Position numbers and translations under genes: made by a program. Under the pieces are notes generated by a model. The model did no database searches. It saw only the letters and a program-made list of their open reading frames with translations, and had not been told where the DNA came from. Positions 54,901-63,956 of a DNA stretch of 64,000 nucleotides are shown in pieces (positions within the stretch are counted from its first letter, which is position 1; every line of letters begins with the position of its first letter). The DNA comes from Phoronis australis. Lineage: Eukaryota > Phoronida > Phoronidae. The stretch covers positions 700,701 to 764,700 of the forward strand of contig NMRA01000087.1 in assembly GCA_002633005.1 (NCBI GenBank), given 5' to 3'.

Positions 54901-57840
54901 TTTATTTTTTATTGGTCAATCCTAGCCCCGCTAAATTCAAGTATACTGTCAGGCCAACTGTCGGCTTTAACTTTGAAAGAGTTCTACTTGTTCTACTTCA
55001 GCAAAAATGTGACAGGCTTATTGTGAGCAGGGGGAGTTGCTGGAGGGTCAAGAGAGGTCTACAGTTGTCGAATCATCACTAGTTGGCTTCACACGACATG
55101 CATATCTCCCTTCATCACGAACAGTTTAAGAGACATTAACGTTTTGTGGCCAAAAAACACATTTTGGGATTATTCAAGTTATTATCTTTATAACAACAAC
55201 GAAGATCAATTCTGTATTTGTGCTTTTATTACAAATAGTCAGTTTTTGCCGTTGTCTCACAGCAATTGTAAATATGCATAAAATATTCTGCCCTATATTG
55301 AGTGGAATACAGCTGCTGCAGTGTTTGGCTGATGCGGTGGAGCTTCTAGGTTCAGTTCTGCATGATATATAAGTGATGACCACACCACATTTATATTTTT
55401 GTGTCTCGCTCTTTCTCTCTATGCTCTGTTTTATGAAATGTCAATCAAGTAATGATCTTTGGTTACCAGGAAAGCTGCAAAAAGAATTAGGAGAAAAAGA
55501 TCTCGAGATCAACGAACTGCAGCGCCGCCTCATGTTAATTGACGACCGCTACCAGAAAAAACTTAAAAGTTTGCGAGACAGCCTTCAAGTGAAGGAAGAG
55601 TCTCTGGTACGATACAAAAGTGAGCTGCGGCGACTGCAGCAGACTGTTGACAGCCAGACAGGTACGAGGGCTGTTGTTATGAAAACCAGCTGGTATGACA
55701 GTGATGTAGTACAAAAAATAGTGGGGGGGGGCGCTGAAGACACGGCGAGCCATTCCTGGCTGTAATAAATTGAGGGGACAACATCTTTGTACGCTCGCTC
55801 TCAACTGCACACTTGGTGGTTATATGCTTCATTTGGTTGCAGTCATTGAAAAGGTTGGTTGAGCTGTGCTGTTGTATCAGTGGGAATAATTCTGTTTTCG
55901 ATGGCATGTCTGGCTTGTTTGTTGGACTGTAAAAATGGTATTTTGGAAGTTGTATTCTTTGTGTTGATTCCGAGCAGGCTGGAGAAAGCACCACCATGAC
56001 CGTTTTCACCTGTTGACAAGTTGTGTACACAATATAGTCCAATATTCAGGCAACTAAAGTCGTAATTGGACGTTAAGTTCATTGTGTGATCCAAAATCAA
56101 ATATTTGGTATGACATTGGTCAAGTGTAAATGGTACGGTAATATCTCACCAATTTAGGTCGCAGTATAGCAGAGGCGTGAAATTTTATTTGCTAATTTTT
56201 CCTGTAAAGAATGTGTAGCACCAAAATAATGCTTTGTCATGTTCTGTACATTGGTAACAACAGGCACTATTTTTAGAAAATTTGCGAGCATTCACAGCAA
56301 AAGTTTGAAGATCTTGAAAAAAAGGGGCAAATTTGGCAATTATTTTTGTCTGGAATTGGTGAGATTTTACTGTATTAAGTATTTGTTTCACAAAAAGTCT
56401 TTTTTGAAGATAATAACAGAACGTATTTTACTGGATCACAAAATAGAGCTATCTTGCCTTCTACATATTTTACTGGTATCTTGACTGAGACTAACTTATA
56501 TGACTTGTTGTTTCTTCCTATAGCTACGGTCTCATTTAAGCCAAATCAGGCCACACAGCAATCAGAAGAGACATCTAGTGGTGGTGTTGCAAGTTCGTTA
56601 AGCCTCTACACTATGGAGGCGAAGAACGCTAAATTACAGCGTGACCTGAAGGCTGCCAGACAGTCTCGTGAGGAGGTGGAACAGAAGCTGTCTTCTTACA
56701 AGTAAGCCGTGTGAATGATTCTTTCTAGTCTGTAAAGCATTCTGGGGAACTCTTCAACACCACGTATACAAATTTCAGGATCTTTTGACCCAGGAAAATG
56801 ACAAAAGCCATCACAACCCCCACCCCATATATCAGAGTAGTGTGACTTATTTGAGGTAAAAGGGAGAATCACTTTAGCGCACCTTTGTTGACTAAGGTGG
56901 GTTTTTTCCTTGAATCCTGTCTCAATTCAGGTCTAACTGACTGTCAGTAGTGCTGTGGTATAAGTTAGACCAAGCTGTTTTCTAACTTGTTTGCTTGATT
57001 CTCTCTAGATAATTAGAAGTGTGTTTATCTTCAGTTATTCCATAATGTGATGTGCTGTTGTAGGGTGAAGTATGAGAAACTTAAAGAAATGTACGATGCT
57101 TGTAAAAAAACGAGGCCAGGACTGGAAGGTAAGATAATATATGTTTTCACGAGACACCTATGTCTTTTAATAATGCCTTGTGTAGCCAACAAATCTTCTA
57201 ACTCTATTCTTTCCAAGTAGATAAATTTGTGAACACTTGAGACATGGAAGGGTCCTTTCTCTTCAGGCAGTAATCTTTATTGTGCCTCAGTTCATGGTGC
57301 AATTTGTTATGTTTTATACATGAGTTATGTTCATCAACTGTTTGGTCACCATCTTGGCTCTAATTAAAGTGCTGAGAGGTCAAATTTGACACAAATGGTG
57401 TGGGAGTTGCTTTACTTTAAAAGCAGACGTGCCAACTGTTCCATATTTAAGGAATGCATTCCATATTGCAAGGAAAAGGTTTTGTGATTCATTATATTTT
57501 TGGAAGGTCTGTGTTTGCTACTTGCAAAAAGACAAATGCCAATACCTTTTATAGTCTCACTCAGAAAAGTGTACCCTCTGTTGGCGATTTTGTCGCTGTT
57601 AATTACATGAACTGGTATGAAATATTTTTAACAATGAAAATTGTTATTCAAGCTGTTAGCATGATGTTATGTGATCATACTGTAATGTTCTGAAAATCAT
57701 TTTCAGTTATCACCAACAGTCCGAAGGCAAGTCCCGTGAAGAAATTAAAAACAAAACTTGACAAGCCCAGTTATAACTTATTTAGCAATAACATTCCAGA
57801 TGAAGTCGAGGAGGAACCTCAAGAATGTACGACTCAGTAA
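18916..57840 (+). CDS. CENPE: CENP-E, kinesin-7 kinetochore motor (41 exons traced, complete)
   Basis: CENP-E is a plus-end-directed microtubule motor that moves chromosomes to the metaphase plate and links kinetochores to microtubules. The exons listed in the following entries total 6891 nt, with every phase compatible, giving 2296 residues (human is about 2700). Residues 1-358 are the motor and neck: P-loop GQTSSGKT (85-92), switch I NERSSRSH (194-201), switch II DLAGSE (234-239). The spacing and text closely follow human CENP-E, including [10 protein letters not shown] and [11 protein letters not shown]. Residues from about 340 to 2230 are coiled coil, and the protein ends in CTTQ. Oddities: a second copy of motor exons 9-10 is left out as a probable haplotype artefact, one coiled-coil exon is present four times, and one intron has a GC donor. 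Start chosen: the ATG at 18916, just before [10 protein letters not shown]. Confidence 0.96.
24474..24598. repeat. Long hairpin (inverted repeat), copy 1
   Basis: Arms 24474-24519 and 24551-24598 are imperfect inverted copies (for example GGTCACATCAC against GTGATGTGACC) separated by about 30 bases. This is typical of a short palindromic MITE. The same structure is present in the second repeat copy at 27672-27799. Confidence 0.7.
25041..25196. mobile_element. hAT-like MITE, copy 1
   Basis: The element runs from CAGGGGCGGATCCAGG to AAATCTGCCACTG, an imperfect terminal inverted repeat, with no coding capacity. It lies in the intron after exon 10 and is at the same place in the second repeat copy (28255-28409), so it was inserted before the two haplotypes or copies separated. 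CATAG flanks the right end here and both ends in the other copy. Confidence 0.65.
25799..26769. other. Unique 971-bp segment between the two direct-repeat copies
   Basis: This sequence follows copy 1 and ends at the N at 26770. It has no counterpart after copy 2, where the polypyrimidine tract and exon 11 follow at once. It starts GACCCACCACCACAAAACGA and holds no coding exon. It may be an insertion just upstream of exon 11 in one haplotype, or sequence misjoined at the gap. Confidence 0.6.
26997..28050 (+). other. Second copy of CENP-E exons 9 and 10
   Basis: Exon 9' (26997-27130) and exon 10' (27921-28050) have intact splice sites. By eye they differ from exons 9 and 10 by seven changes, all silent (one in exon 9, six in exon 10). 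Together they are 264 nt, so including both pairs would stay in frame but repeat 88 residues of the motor core (residues 231-318, switch II to the alpha-6 region), which should disrupt the fold. They are best read as the other allele; mutually exclusive splicing is the alternative. Confidence 0.85.
27672..27799. repeat. Long hairpin (inverted repeat), copy 2
   Basis: This is the equivalent of 24474-24598 in the second direct-repeat copy, with arms about 27672-27719 and 27751-27799. A few arm substitutions differ between the two copies. Confidence 0.7.
28255..28409. mobile_element. hAT-like MITE, copy 2
   Basis: This is the counterpart of 25041-25196. CATAG is found directly before the left terminus and directly after the right terminus, which may be part of a target-site duplication. 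Confidence 0.65.
29507..36885 (+). other. CENPE: CENP-E exons 12-22: first part of the coiled-coil stalk
   Basis: Exons are 29507-29662, 30852-31068, 31225-31394, 31911-32146, 32305-32893, 33336-33451, 34769-34874, 35676-35783, 36152-36286, 36396-36625 and 36831-36885. They encode residues 359-1064. Exon 13 is a Ser-rich non-coil segment ([19 protein letters not shown]), and exon 15 ends with three tandem ENKM units. The rest is Glu/Lys/Leu-rich heptad sequence. Exon 16 is followed by a probable GC donor. Introns longer than 300 bp here (29663-30851, 31395-31910, 32894-33335, 33452-34768, 34875-35675, 35784-36151) show no other gene. Confidence 0.9.
36886..38345 (+). other. CENP-E intron 22 (non-coding)
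   Basis: Apart from the MITE at 37003-37251, this 1.46-kb intron is AT-rich and has poly-T tracts at about 37890-37940. No exon is needed here because the phases of exons 22 and 23 agree, and none is seen. Confidence 0.8.
37003..37251. mobile_element. MITE with CCTGGGGTCTGTTTCATGAA termini
   Basis: The left terminus CCTGGGGTCTGTTTCATGAA and the right terminus TTTCATGAAACTGACCCAAGG are inverted copies with few mismatches. The internal phrase TTTCTGTCTTAAGTC also occurs near 21224, and similar ends occur at 43537-44230. It lies in CENP-E intron 22 and has no coding capacity. Confidence 0.65.
42477..42547. repeat. GA/GT-rich microsatellite
   Basis: Impure GAGAGGGAGG units change into a short GTGTGTGCGTGT run. 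It lies in the intron between CENP-E exons 28 and 29. Confidence 0.85.
43537..44230. mobile_element. Inverted-terminus element of the same family as 37003-37251
   Basis: The left end CCTGGGGCCTGTTTCCTGAAA and the right end TTTTCACGGAACGGACCTCTGG are imperfect inverted copies. Subterminal TTAAGACCAAAAT and ATTTTGGTCTTAA phrases are also inverted to one another. At about 694 bp it is longer than the other copy. No transposase is recognised. Confidence 0.6.
44709..44801. repeat. Minisatellite, three 31-bp units
   Basis: Three head-to-tail 31-base units start at 44709, 44740 and 44771. They are identical except for one base in the third (GAGGG to GATGG). The array ends 18 bases before the acceptor of CENP-E exon 31. 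Confidence 0.95.
46949..47170 (+). repeat. CENPE: CENP-E exon 33: tandem coiled-coil exon, copy 1
   Basis: This 222-nt, phase 0-0 exon encodes 74 residues (1761-1834), beginning [15 protein letters not shown] and ending ARETITKLE. It has a normal acceptor (TTCTCAG) and donor (GTATGT). Compared with copies 2 and 3 it has Tyr for His, Gln for Glu and Gln for Lys at three positions. Confidence 0.93.
47693..47914 (+). repeat. CENPE: CENP-E exon 34: tandem coiled-coil exon, copy 2
   Basis: This is the second 222-nt copy, 744 bp downstream of the first. By eye it is identical to copy 3 over the whole exon. Flanking intron is also duplicated. Confidence 0.93.
48402..48623 (+). repeat. CENPE: CENP-E exon 35: tandem coiled-coil exon, copy 3
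   Basis: This is the third 222-nt copy, 709 bp after the second, with intact splice sites. It is identical in coding sequence to copy 2, which points to very recent duplication or gene conversion (or an assembly repeat). Confidence 0.93.
49150..49371 (+). repeat. CENPE: CENP-E exon 36: tandem coiled-coil exon, copy 4
   Basis: This is the fourth 222-nt copy, 748 bp after the third, and the most diverged (SNHSSQ for [17 protein letters not shown] in the middle). Its donor is GTGCGT. The Kolobok-like element sits 45 bases after it, inside the duplicated intron sequence. Confidence 0.93.
49417..49571. repeat. Left terminal inverted repeat of the Kolobok-like element
   Basis: This matches the reverse complement of 51204-51358 with few mismatches, up to the phrase GTTTTAGGAGGCAAGC and slightly beyond. 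Confidence 0.88.
49682..50778 (+). pseudogene. THAP-domain Kolobok transposase, frameshifted and truncated
   Basis: The N-terminus is a THAP zinc finger: YCVPGY near residue 6 and CGKHF at 60-64 (C60, H63). The usual second Cys of the CxVPGC start is Tyr10. A Ser/Pro-rich linker follows, then a CxxC segment (RRCQVCGEG) and the conserved [20 protein letters not shown] region typical of these transposases. The frame shifts by one at the T-run 50549-50557. The shifted frame continues with [10 protein letters not shown] and [21 protein letters not shown], then ends at 50778, well short of a full DDE-type catalytic core. It cannot encode an active enzyme. Confidence 0.8.
50713..51024 (-). CDS. Transposon ORF2: acidic protein with P2X7-ballast-like Cys-rich C-terminus
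   Basis: The ORF runs from a Met at 51024 (an upstream Met exists at 51042) to the stop at 50713, about 103 residues. It has an acidic, Ser-rich N-terminal half ([10 protein letters not shown]), then [15 protein letters not shown], and a Cys-rich end, WCKCTVC...[10 protein letters not shown]. The WCxCxxC..MPT..E..CC signature resembles the zinc-binding cytoplasmic ballast domain of P2X7 receptors, also found in invertebrate stand-alone proteins. The 3' end reads into the antisense of the truncated transposase, so the natural C-terminus is probably lost at the deletion junction. Function is unknown. Confidence 0.55.
   Translation of the reverse strand: MAGVGDPYHSDSSVSDGDLVHSSGDEEFFHGHSVGGYMFEPEYNEAEYTQAQAAVERNEAATEDRRGDTSWCKCTVCVVMPTSIECLCCSEFHINYLFGLFLH
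51204..51358. repeat. Right terminal inverted repeat of the Kolobok-like element
   Basis: This is the inverted counterpart of 49417-49571. It ends GGTTGCCTTCGCCT directly before the TTAA duplication. Confidence 0.88.
51363..51826 (+). other. Remainder of CENP-E intron 36, duplicated intron sequence
   Basis: Downstream of the transposon the sequence resumes the intron shared with the exon copies (GAATCAACTTAACATAGGAA, CAACCACAAGTCTTTGGTAA). From about 51650 it is also similar to intron 32 (46200-46430). No exon is seen before the acceptor at 51821-51826. Confidence 0.7.
51827..57840 (+). other. CENPE: CENP-E exons 37-41: end of coiled coil and C-terminal tail
   Basis: Exons are 51827-51980, 55470-55661, 56524-56701, 57064-57128 and 57707-57840. 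They encode residues 2057-2296. The first two continue the coil; exon 39 is Ser/Gln-rich and then helical. The last exon is a basic tail ([16 protein letters not shown]) followed by an acidic stretch and the terminal CTTQ. Stop TAA is at 57838-57840. Large introns: 51981-55469 (repeat-like block at 53127-54456, otherwise nothing), 55662-56523 and 57129-57706 (nothing recognised). Confidence 0.93.
53127..54456. repeat. Possible mobile element with imperfect inverted ends
   Basis: The arms 53127-53158 and 54426-54456 are imperfect inverted copies (shared GGAGTG and GAGAGTTCACT). A further inverted phrase, GAATAAGCAAC, lies inside each end. The interior contains GC-rich degenerate repeats at 53535-53700 and no recognisable transposase. 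The element call is inference. Confidence 0.4.
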
Positions 57841-58082
57841 GGCCTTCCGTAAAATATTTCTTGTGTCTCCTTGCGCCACCCTCACTCCTCTGTAGGCTGG
57901 TTGTGATGCGCTAATTTTTGTCTTTCTACAACGGAGGAAAAAAGTCAGTTTGTAGATGAAATTCTTTAGGACGCAAGAATATTTTGCGGTCAGTCATGCT
58001 AGGGGATCAACTTAATTTTGACGGACGCCTAAAAGAGTTGAGGTTTTATTTATGATGTAAACACAAACCCCAGCTAGTAGGT

Positions 58083-58088
58083 AATAAA
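58083..58088 (+). terminator. CENPE: Candidate CENP-E polyadenylation signal
   Basis: A canonical AATAAA lies about 240 bases after the stop codon, giving a short 3' UTR. It is the first such hexamer downstream of the stop. Actual use is unproven. Confidence 0.5.
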
Positions 58089-61000
58089 GGAGCTTATAAT
58101 TAAGTTCATTGATTTGATGTGGTCTGAATTGCAAGGGAACGACTTCCCTTAAACAAGACCTTGATTGTTACTTGAGTACTGGGAGAGTAGTCAATACAGG
58201 GAGCGTGACTTATCACCGTGTTCTCGTTTTTGTTATTCAGTTTATTCAACCGTTATGTGCAGTGCAGTACAGTACGTTGCAGTGTATTACAGTGCTGCAC
58301 AGTACAGCGCATGACAGTGTTTTTCTCTGCTTTACTAGATTGTGCACAGTTGCTCATATGCTCTGTAGTATGTACTTTTCCATATGTGTTTCACTGCTTT
58401 ACACGCCAGGACCTTGTTTCATTTTAGAGTGGAAATTTATAACATTTGAATGTAAGGCTGTGAGTTTGAATGTGAAAGTTGTATAATATATTTGTATTGT
58501 TTCAATTTCCTTTGTTCTCTTTCTTTCACGATGAAATTGATGAACATTGTTTAAAATGTCCCATCAGGCATTTGGAAAACAACATTATATATCATCAATA
58601 GTAGATATATAGGGTCATTGCTATAATATTTTTCAAACAGTTTTAAAAACTGTCTATTCGAACACAAGATTATGAAATTGACAATTTAATGATTACAAGT
58701 TGTAACTGCAGAAGAATATTCAATTTCATTAACCTTTCATTATTGTTACATTATTTTTTTTTGGGGGGAAATAGTTCCTAGGATGTCACAAGAGCCCCAG
58801 TGGACTGTGAGCAGTGATGAACTTTAAGGGAATAGGCCGTTAGGCTGGGCCCCCTTCGAGAGGGGCCCCTTCAAATGAACGGAAAATCAAGACGTTTCTT
58901 CCTGACAATTGCATTACTTCTAAAAGCCCTGAGACAGTATGGTAAGGTTCAGATTTTTTGAGGGGACAGAAGGTTGTCTGGCTCTTCCCGTAGCACTTGT
59001 GGGGATGGTGACAAAGTGTTCAGGAATGACTGTTTGCCATATGGTTATACATTTTATCAACATAGCTGCAAAACCTGTGGTTTCCATTCTTTAGAATATG
59101 TCTTTCTCACATAAAAGTATGTATAAAATTGGATTGGAAAATCTGTCAAGTTTTCATAGACTTTCTGAAAGTATGATACCTGCTCGTTTTAACATATGTG
59201 TAGACGATGCATGCTGCAAAAAATGGATTTTCCTTAATAAATATTCCCTTGTCCCTTTCCTCTAAAGCGCACTGTCATTGAGCCCTTCCAGATAGCTTAC
59301 AGTAACGGCTTTATTATTTTTTGAAGTATGTATATCATTTGAAGTGGCTTTTTAACCGCATACCAGTTTATTTGGAGTAGTCCTTACATGTATTCTTTAA
59401 TCTGGTTACGGCACGAAACAATAAATTCACGTTGCCGAGTGAAGTAAATTAAAGGCAGACCGGAAGAGTGGGAAGGGACTACAAATACCTATTCCTCTAC
59501 TCTGGGTCGAAGGTCAAGGTTCGTTTTATTATGATCCAGTTTCGGGAAAATTCATTTTATTACGTCCATTCTTTGAAGTAATTTGTGGAAAGAGGTGAGG
59601 TTCCTAGGTGCGTGGTATGAGTGCTTTTGTGGGCGTTTCAGAATTCCTTGATCTGGAACACAGTCTGTAGTCACGTTTCTGGTTGCTGGACCCAAAAATG
59701 TACACACTTCAACGTCTGGAGTTCAAATTCAGTTCTCGTAGGTAACTGAGATTCTACGCAGGCCTGCTGCATGGTTACATCTTATTTGTAACGTGGGTGT
59801 CCTTGACATGACGTGCTCCGTGCATGCACGCATCGGGGGGCCGGGGGGCTCGGGGCATCCAAAGAGCCCCTCCCCATTTGGCAAATTGGGTAATAAGGTC
59901 CTCCTCAGAGAAACAAAAAGTCTGAGCAAAATGACACAAAAGTCCCCTAAAAAGGCAGGATTCGGCGTATGCACAATTCATAGCCCTGAGCGAACCCCGT
60001 GTTCGTTTTTTTTTTTCTTCAGTAAAAGGTCCACGTCCTCAAAAATTCGAGAACTAGTATATTTTAGGCTGGGTGCGCGCATGCCGTGTGTGTAGTGTGC
60101 ACGGGAAATGCAAGCATGCGATTCACCTTTGAAGAACAAAAATTCATTGTCCTTCACGTACTTAGAATATTCCACTGACACAACTTCGGTTGTAGTGGTA
60201 ATTTGGGCGTTGTGACTAGTATACAGGGCCGAATTGACACAAAAATGTGACAATTTTCGCTTTGCAGTGCTAACCCAAATTGTCATAATTTTGAAATTTT
60301 AACAGTTTGAGACGTTGTGACTGTTTGGGCCTGCACAGTGCGGTGTTCCCCCTCATAACACTTTTACGTTAGTGGTACGCAACACGGCCGTATGAAGCGG
60401 GAGGTCGGGGAGCACGTGTCCCTTAAATAATGTGTAGGCTGAGGGTGAAACATTGGCGACCGCTACAGGCGTAAGACCGAGGCAGTCGAGAATAGAAAGA
60501 CTCACAGAATATTTGACAACTGCCAGTGCTGGGCCTTGGCTAAGATAATATTTTTTTGCTGAACAGATCGTTTAATCGCGCTTAAAAACTAAGGATCTTA
60601 ATCAAAAAACGTAAGCAAAACTACTACGTCCACATTATCATTATTGATTGAATTTACGGGTCATTGACCCTCTTTGTTCTCCCACTATTGGTTTAGTTGT
60701 GCCACGTGATTTCTTTGTCTCGTCGCAACATTAATGTGTCATCGTCCATAATTCTCGTCAATTTTGCATTTTTTCAGTCAATTTCTATATCCCTCCCTCC
60801 CTTAATCCAATTTTTCTTTCTTCTTTCCCTTTACTCTCAATTTTCTCATGTTGTTTTAACATTTATGTATAGGCCTACCTTCGTTATACCTGCAGTAATG
60901 CCGATTTTTCGGCAGATTATCACCCACCTTTACAGCTCAACGCATTTTGTATTTATCAATATCTGTAGTTGTTTAATTTGTCATGGTATATAATTATGAC

Positions 61001-62097
61001 CTTTTATCGCACCCTGACGGCGCGCACTGTACACTAGCTTCGGTATCGCTTCGCAGTTAGCGCATAGTTATAAAAAACAAAGTCTGAATGGTTTGACGAT
61101 AACCGTCCACACTTTTTCCAAAGAATAATTATATTTCTTTTGAAGATCACTAGTAGAAAAGCAGTGTAGTGATGAAGAAAAGGGAGTTGTTCGCCCGCGC
61201 GCACCAGACTGTTGATGACCGTGCACAGTGTAGGCGTACATAAGTCAAAAGGCTTTTCCATACTAGGGTCGACGCGCCTAGTGTTTTGAGGAGTTGTGGT
61301 CAGTATGCACGGTTAACTTCGGCACTGGATCGAATTTAATAGCGCCATTTAACTTAGCAGTAAACATGTGTACTAGTAATCGCAAACAAAGATTTCTTCG
61401 AGTAGATCGAAGTGTACTGAGCAGACTACCAAGAATGAATCATAATTGACGGCAAAAAAAAATCTAGGTGAGGATACGCGGGCCAACCCCCGTGAGGTGT
61501 AACTGTCTTCCAGGCTCTCCCGCTTGCCCTCCAGGTATCTGTTCGCATGCTTCGAGAATCGCCAGAATTTCCATATAGGCCTAGTAAATTACAGATTTAA
61601 CGATATGCGGTTAACTCAAAGGTGCCCTCGGAACCAATATTTGTTCCTATAAGGTGTGTCTTTTGTATTTGTATTCGTATTGTGTTACCAAGTGGTGCTA
61701 CGGTGACCTTAGACGCAGGCTGAAATTCGCACGGAAAACCTCTATCGCCCGACCAGCAACAGCAAAGTGCACTAGTTCATTTTTGCTACGAGACGAGTCT
61801 TGACCTTACTAAGGATTTGATTTTCACTCTTCGTAATACACGAAATTATAGCCGAAGTATCCGACACGATGTTCAGTATGCTATTTCTCCCCGTTAGATT
61901 TCGCGGATTTCATAGCCTACTGCACGGTAAGAATTTCTCACGTTCCTCAGTTAAAACAAATTTTAGAGGGATTTTGTCTATACGTATTTTCGCACCCTAA
62001 TAAAGGGAATTTCAGAAAACTACGTGTGATGACAGAATCCCACACCACTAATGCGTAATAACGCACGTAACGTGTCCAGGTCTCAGTAAAATTTTAT

Positions 62098-62385
62098 TTA
62101 AACTCGGAACCCACGTTTCTCGATCAGTGGTGACATGCCATGATCTTCCCGGGGTTTGCCCTCAAACGGTATACTAAACTTTGCACGCCTATGGCGGGAG
62201 GTGCCAGCCAATTGTCGGCTACCGCCGGGGATGCAAAAGGCCGTTGATGAAAATTGGATCACCGGGAGCGAATTGAAATTTAATTTGTGCCCGCCCCGCT
62301 TTACTTTAATCTTATCATTCCTAGTGCGTAAACCCAAAGTAAAATAGCGAAGAGTGATCTGATCACTGACATTGCCGTGTATGCC
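62098..62385 (-). other. Unidentified minus-strand open frame followed by AATAAA
   Basis: The frame is open for about 95 codons and ends at a TAA that runs straight into an AATAAA hexamer. There is no upstream ATG in frame, so it would have to be an internal or last exon. Composition is mixed and basic (RTRNDKIKVKRGGHK, SRHRRAKFSIPFEGKPRE). No family was recognised. It could be a gene fragment, a retroposed piece or chance. Confidence 0.25.
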
Positions 62386-63310
62386 TCAGACATGCAACCA
62401 AGGGCCCAAGTTCATGCGCGCACTCAGCCTAAAAATGGGGGTCGAATTATTGAGAATGTGGACCTTTTACTAATTCACGGGTTACGTTCAGAGCTATGAA
62501 TTGTGCATTCAATCGCCAAAGTTTCAGTGGTGCTGCCTATTAGTGGACTTTTGTCTCGTTTTCTACTTTTTTCGTAGTTTTTGTTTCTCTGAGGCAGACC
62601 TTTTTGCCAACTTCGTTCACGTATATGGCGTTGCCTAATCAGTGCAGCACTTTCAAGGAGTTCATGATTGATAGTCTCACTTGCTATTAAACTAAACGTG
62701 CACTGTCAGAAGCTGTCAGTCGTGGACTCCGCCGCCAGCGATATAAGTCCAAGCAGACTGTAGGTACCATGGAATGGAAAAGGTTTGATCGTTTTCGTAA
62801 TGTTCATTGAGCGCAGGGACTGAGAACTATTGGTCCCGGCTTTGAGATCTTGATTGTAGTCACCACACTGACAGAGCAGGCCTACCGGTCAAATTATCAG
62901 TGAAGTATACCGTTGGATAAAGGCCGCCTAGGGTGATGTGACGATTCACTAGAATTTTCGAAAAATAATTCCCACACATCATGACGGGCAAGTGAAAAAA
63001 TTACCGCCGGAGTAGCACAGCTACGACAAAATCACAACCCCCACTGACTTTTGGTGTAGAAATTGAGGCAACCCGGCAGCCAGGTATGTATAGTTTTGTT
63101 ACAAATGAGTTTTTAGTAGCCTACAAGCTCATCGATCGTTGTCACTTCGAATCTTGGCGCTCAATTTGGCAAAGAGAGCACAGGAAAAATTGAAGAAGAT
63201 GAACTAACACTGCTACTGGAAGCACTAACATGGGCTAGATCACTGTTAAGCAAATGTTCTCATGGTCGCTCTGACGGCAGTCGGGGTCTCAGTCCACTCT
63301 GTGACCCTGT

Positions 63311-63686
63311 ATGCAAATTACATGGCAACGCAACAGGGCGATTGGCTGTGACGATAATTGCTACGGATAGGGTCTCCATTTAGTTTATTCAAATCAACTG
63401 AGTGGCACACTAATGCTTTTGTGCAACACTGGGTTCTGCCGGTCAATTTTCTCATTGAGATCCATTGATTGGTATTCAAGACAACAAAAGGTAATCCTCA
63501 TTGTGTTATCACAAAGTCCCGATAGATGCCGCTGAAAACCCACGCTGAACAAAGACTCGGTAAATTCCGGCAAACTTCGACTTGCATGTTGATTGGTTGA
63601 TAAAAATAAAGCGAATCCCCATTGGTCAACTAAGTTACCGAAGTCCTCAACCATTTTGTAAGCCTATACTATTCACTTTGGCGGGC
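63311..63686 (+). promoter_or_regulatory. H2A.Z promoter motifs: octamer, CCAAT boxes, E2F site
   Basis: An octamer ATGCAAAT is at 63311-63318. Inverted CCAAT boxes (ATTGG) are at 63341-63345, 63468-63472, 63592-63596 and 63621-63625. An E2F-type TTTGGCGGGC is at 63677-63686, about 35 bases before the start codon. Octamer, CCAAT and E2F motifs are familiar in histone and S-phase promoters. There is no clear TATA box. Transcription probably starts near 63650-63710 (inference). Confidence 0.5.
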
Positions 63687-63721
63687 GTCCGTTGTTGTTA
63701 ACAGTAGTGCGAATCGTGAAA

Positions 63722-63956
63722 ATGGTAAGTGCTGAAATCGTCAAAATTTTCTTAAAAAATCGCACCATCAGCCTCAAAACACATAACCTGTTGAATGATT
63801 ACAGATTTATCTAACACAGTTGATTAAAATTTTGAAATATTTTTTTGTATTTTCTTTAAAAAGTCGATCTGTTTTCAGGCTGCAGGTAAAGCTGGTAAAG
63901 ATTCCGGAAAGGCAAAGGCCAAGGCTATTTCTCGCTCAGCAAGGGCCGGTTTACAG
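63722..63956 (+). CDS. H2AZ: Histone H2A.Z (H2A.V), N-terminal part; continues past the window
   Basis: Exon 1 supplies only the ATG (63722-63724), directly followed by a GTAAGT donor. Exon 2 (63879-63956) encodes 26 more residues: a Lys/Gly-rich tail (AGKAGKDSGKAKAKA) and SRSARAGLQ, the start of the histone fold. This matches H2A.Z, the variant placed at promoters and pericentric chromatin, rather than canonical H2A (SGRGK start). Canonical replication-dependent histone genes are intronless, so the introns also favour H2A.Z. The rest of the gene lies beyond 64000. Confidence 0.93.

Larger units (their letters stand above)
57841..63721. other. CENP-E to H2A.Z intergenic region
   Basis: After the CENP-E 3' UTR there is no convincing gene. 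Simple or degenerate repeats occur at 58258-58318 (ACAGT/GCAGT units), a GC-rich hairpin-like phrase at 58849-58870, and a G-rich tract near 59836-59866. A minus-strand open frame of unknown nature is at 62098-62385. The last 400 bases hold the H2A.Z promoter motifs. A non-coding first exon or small RNA cannot be excluded. Confidence 0.6.
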
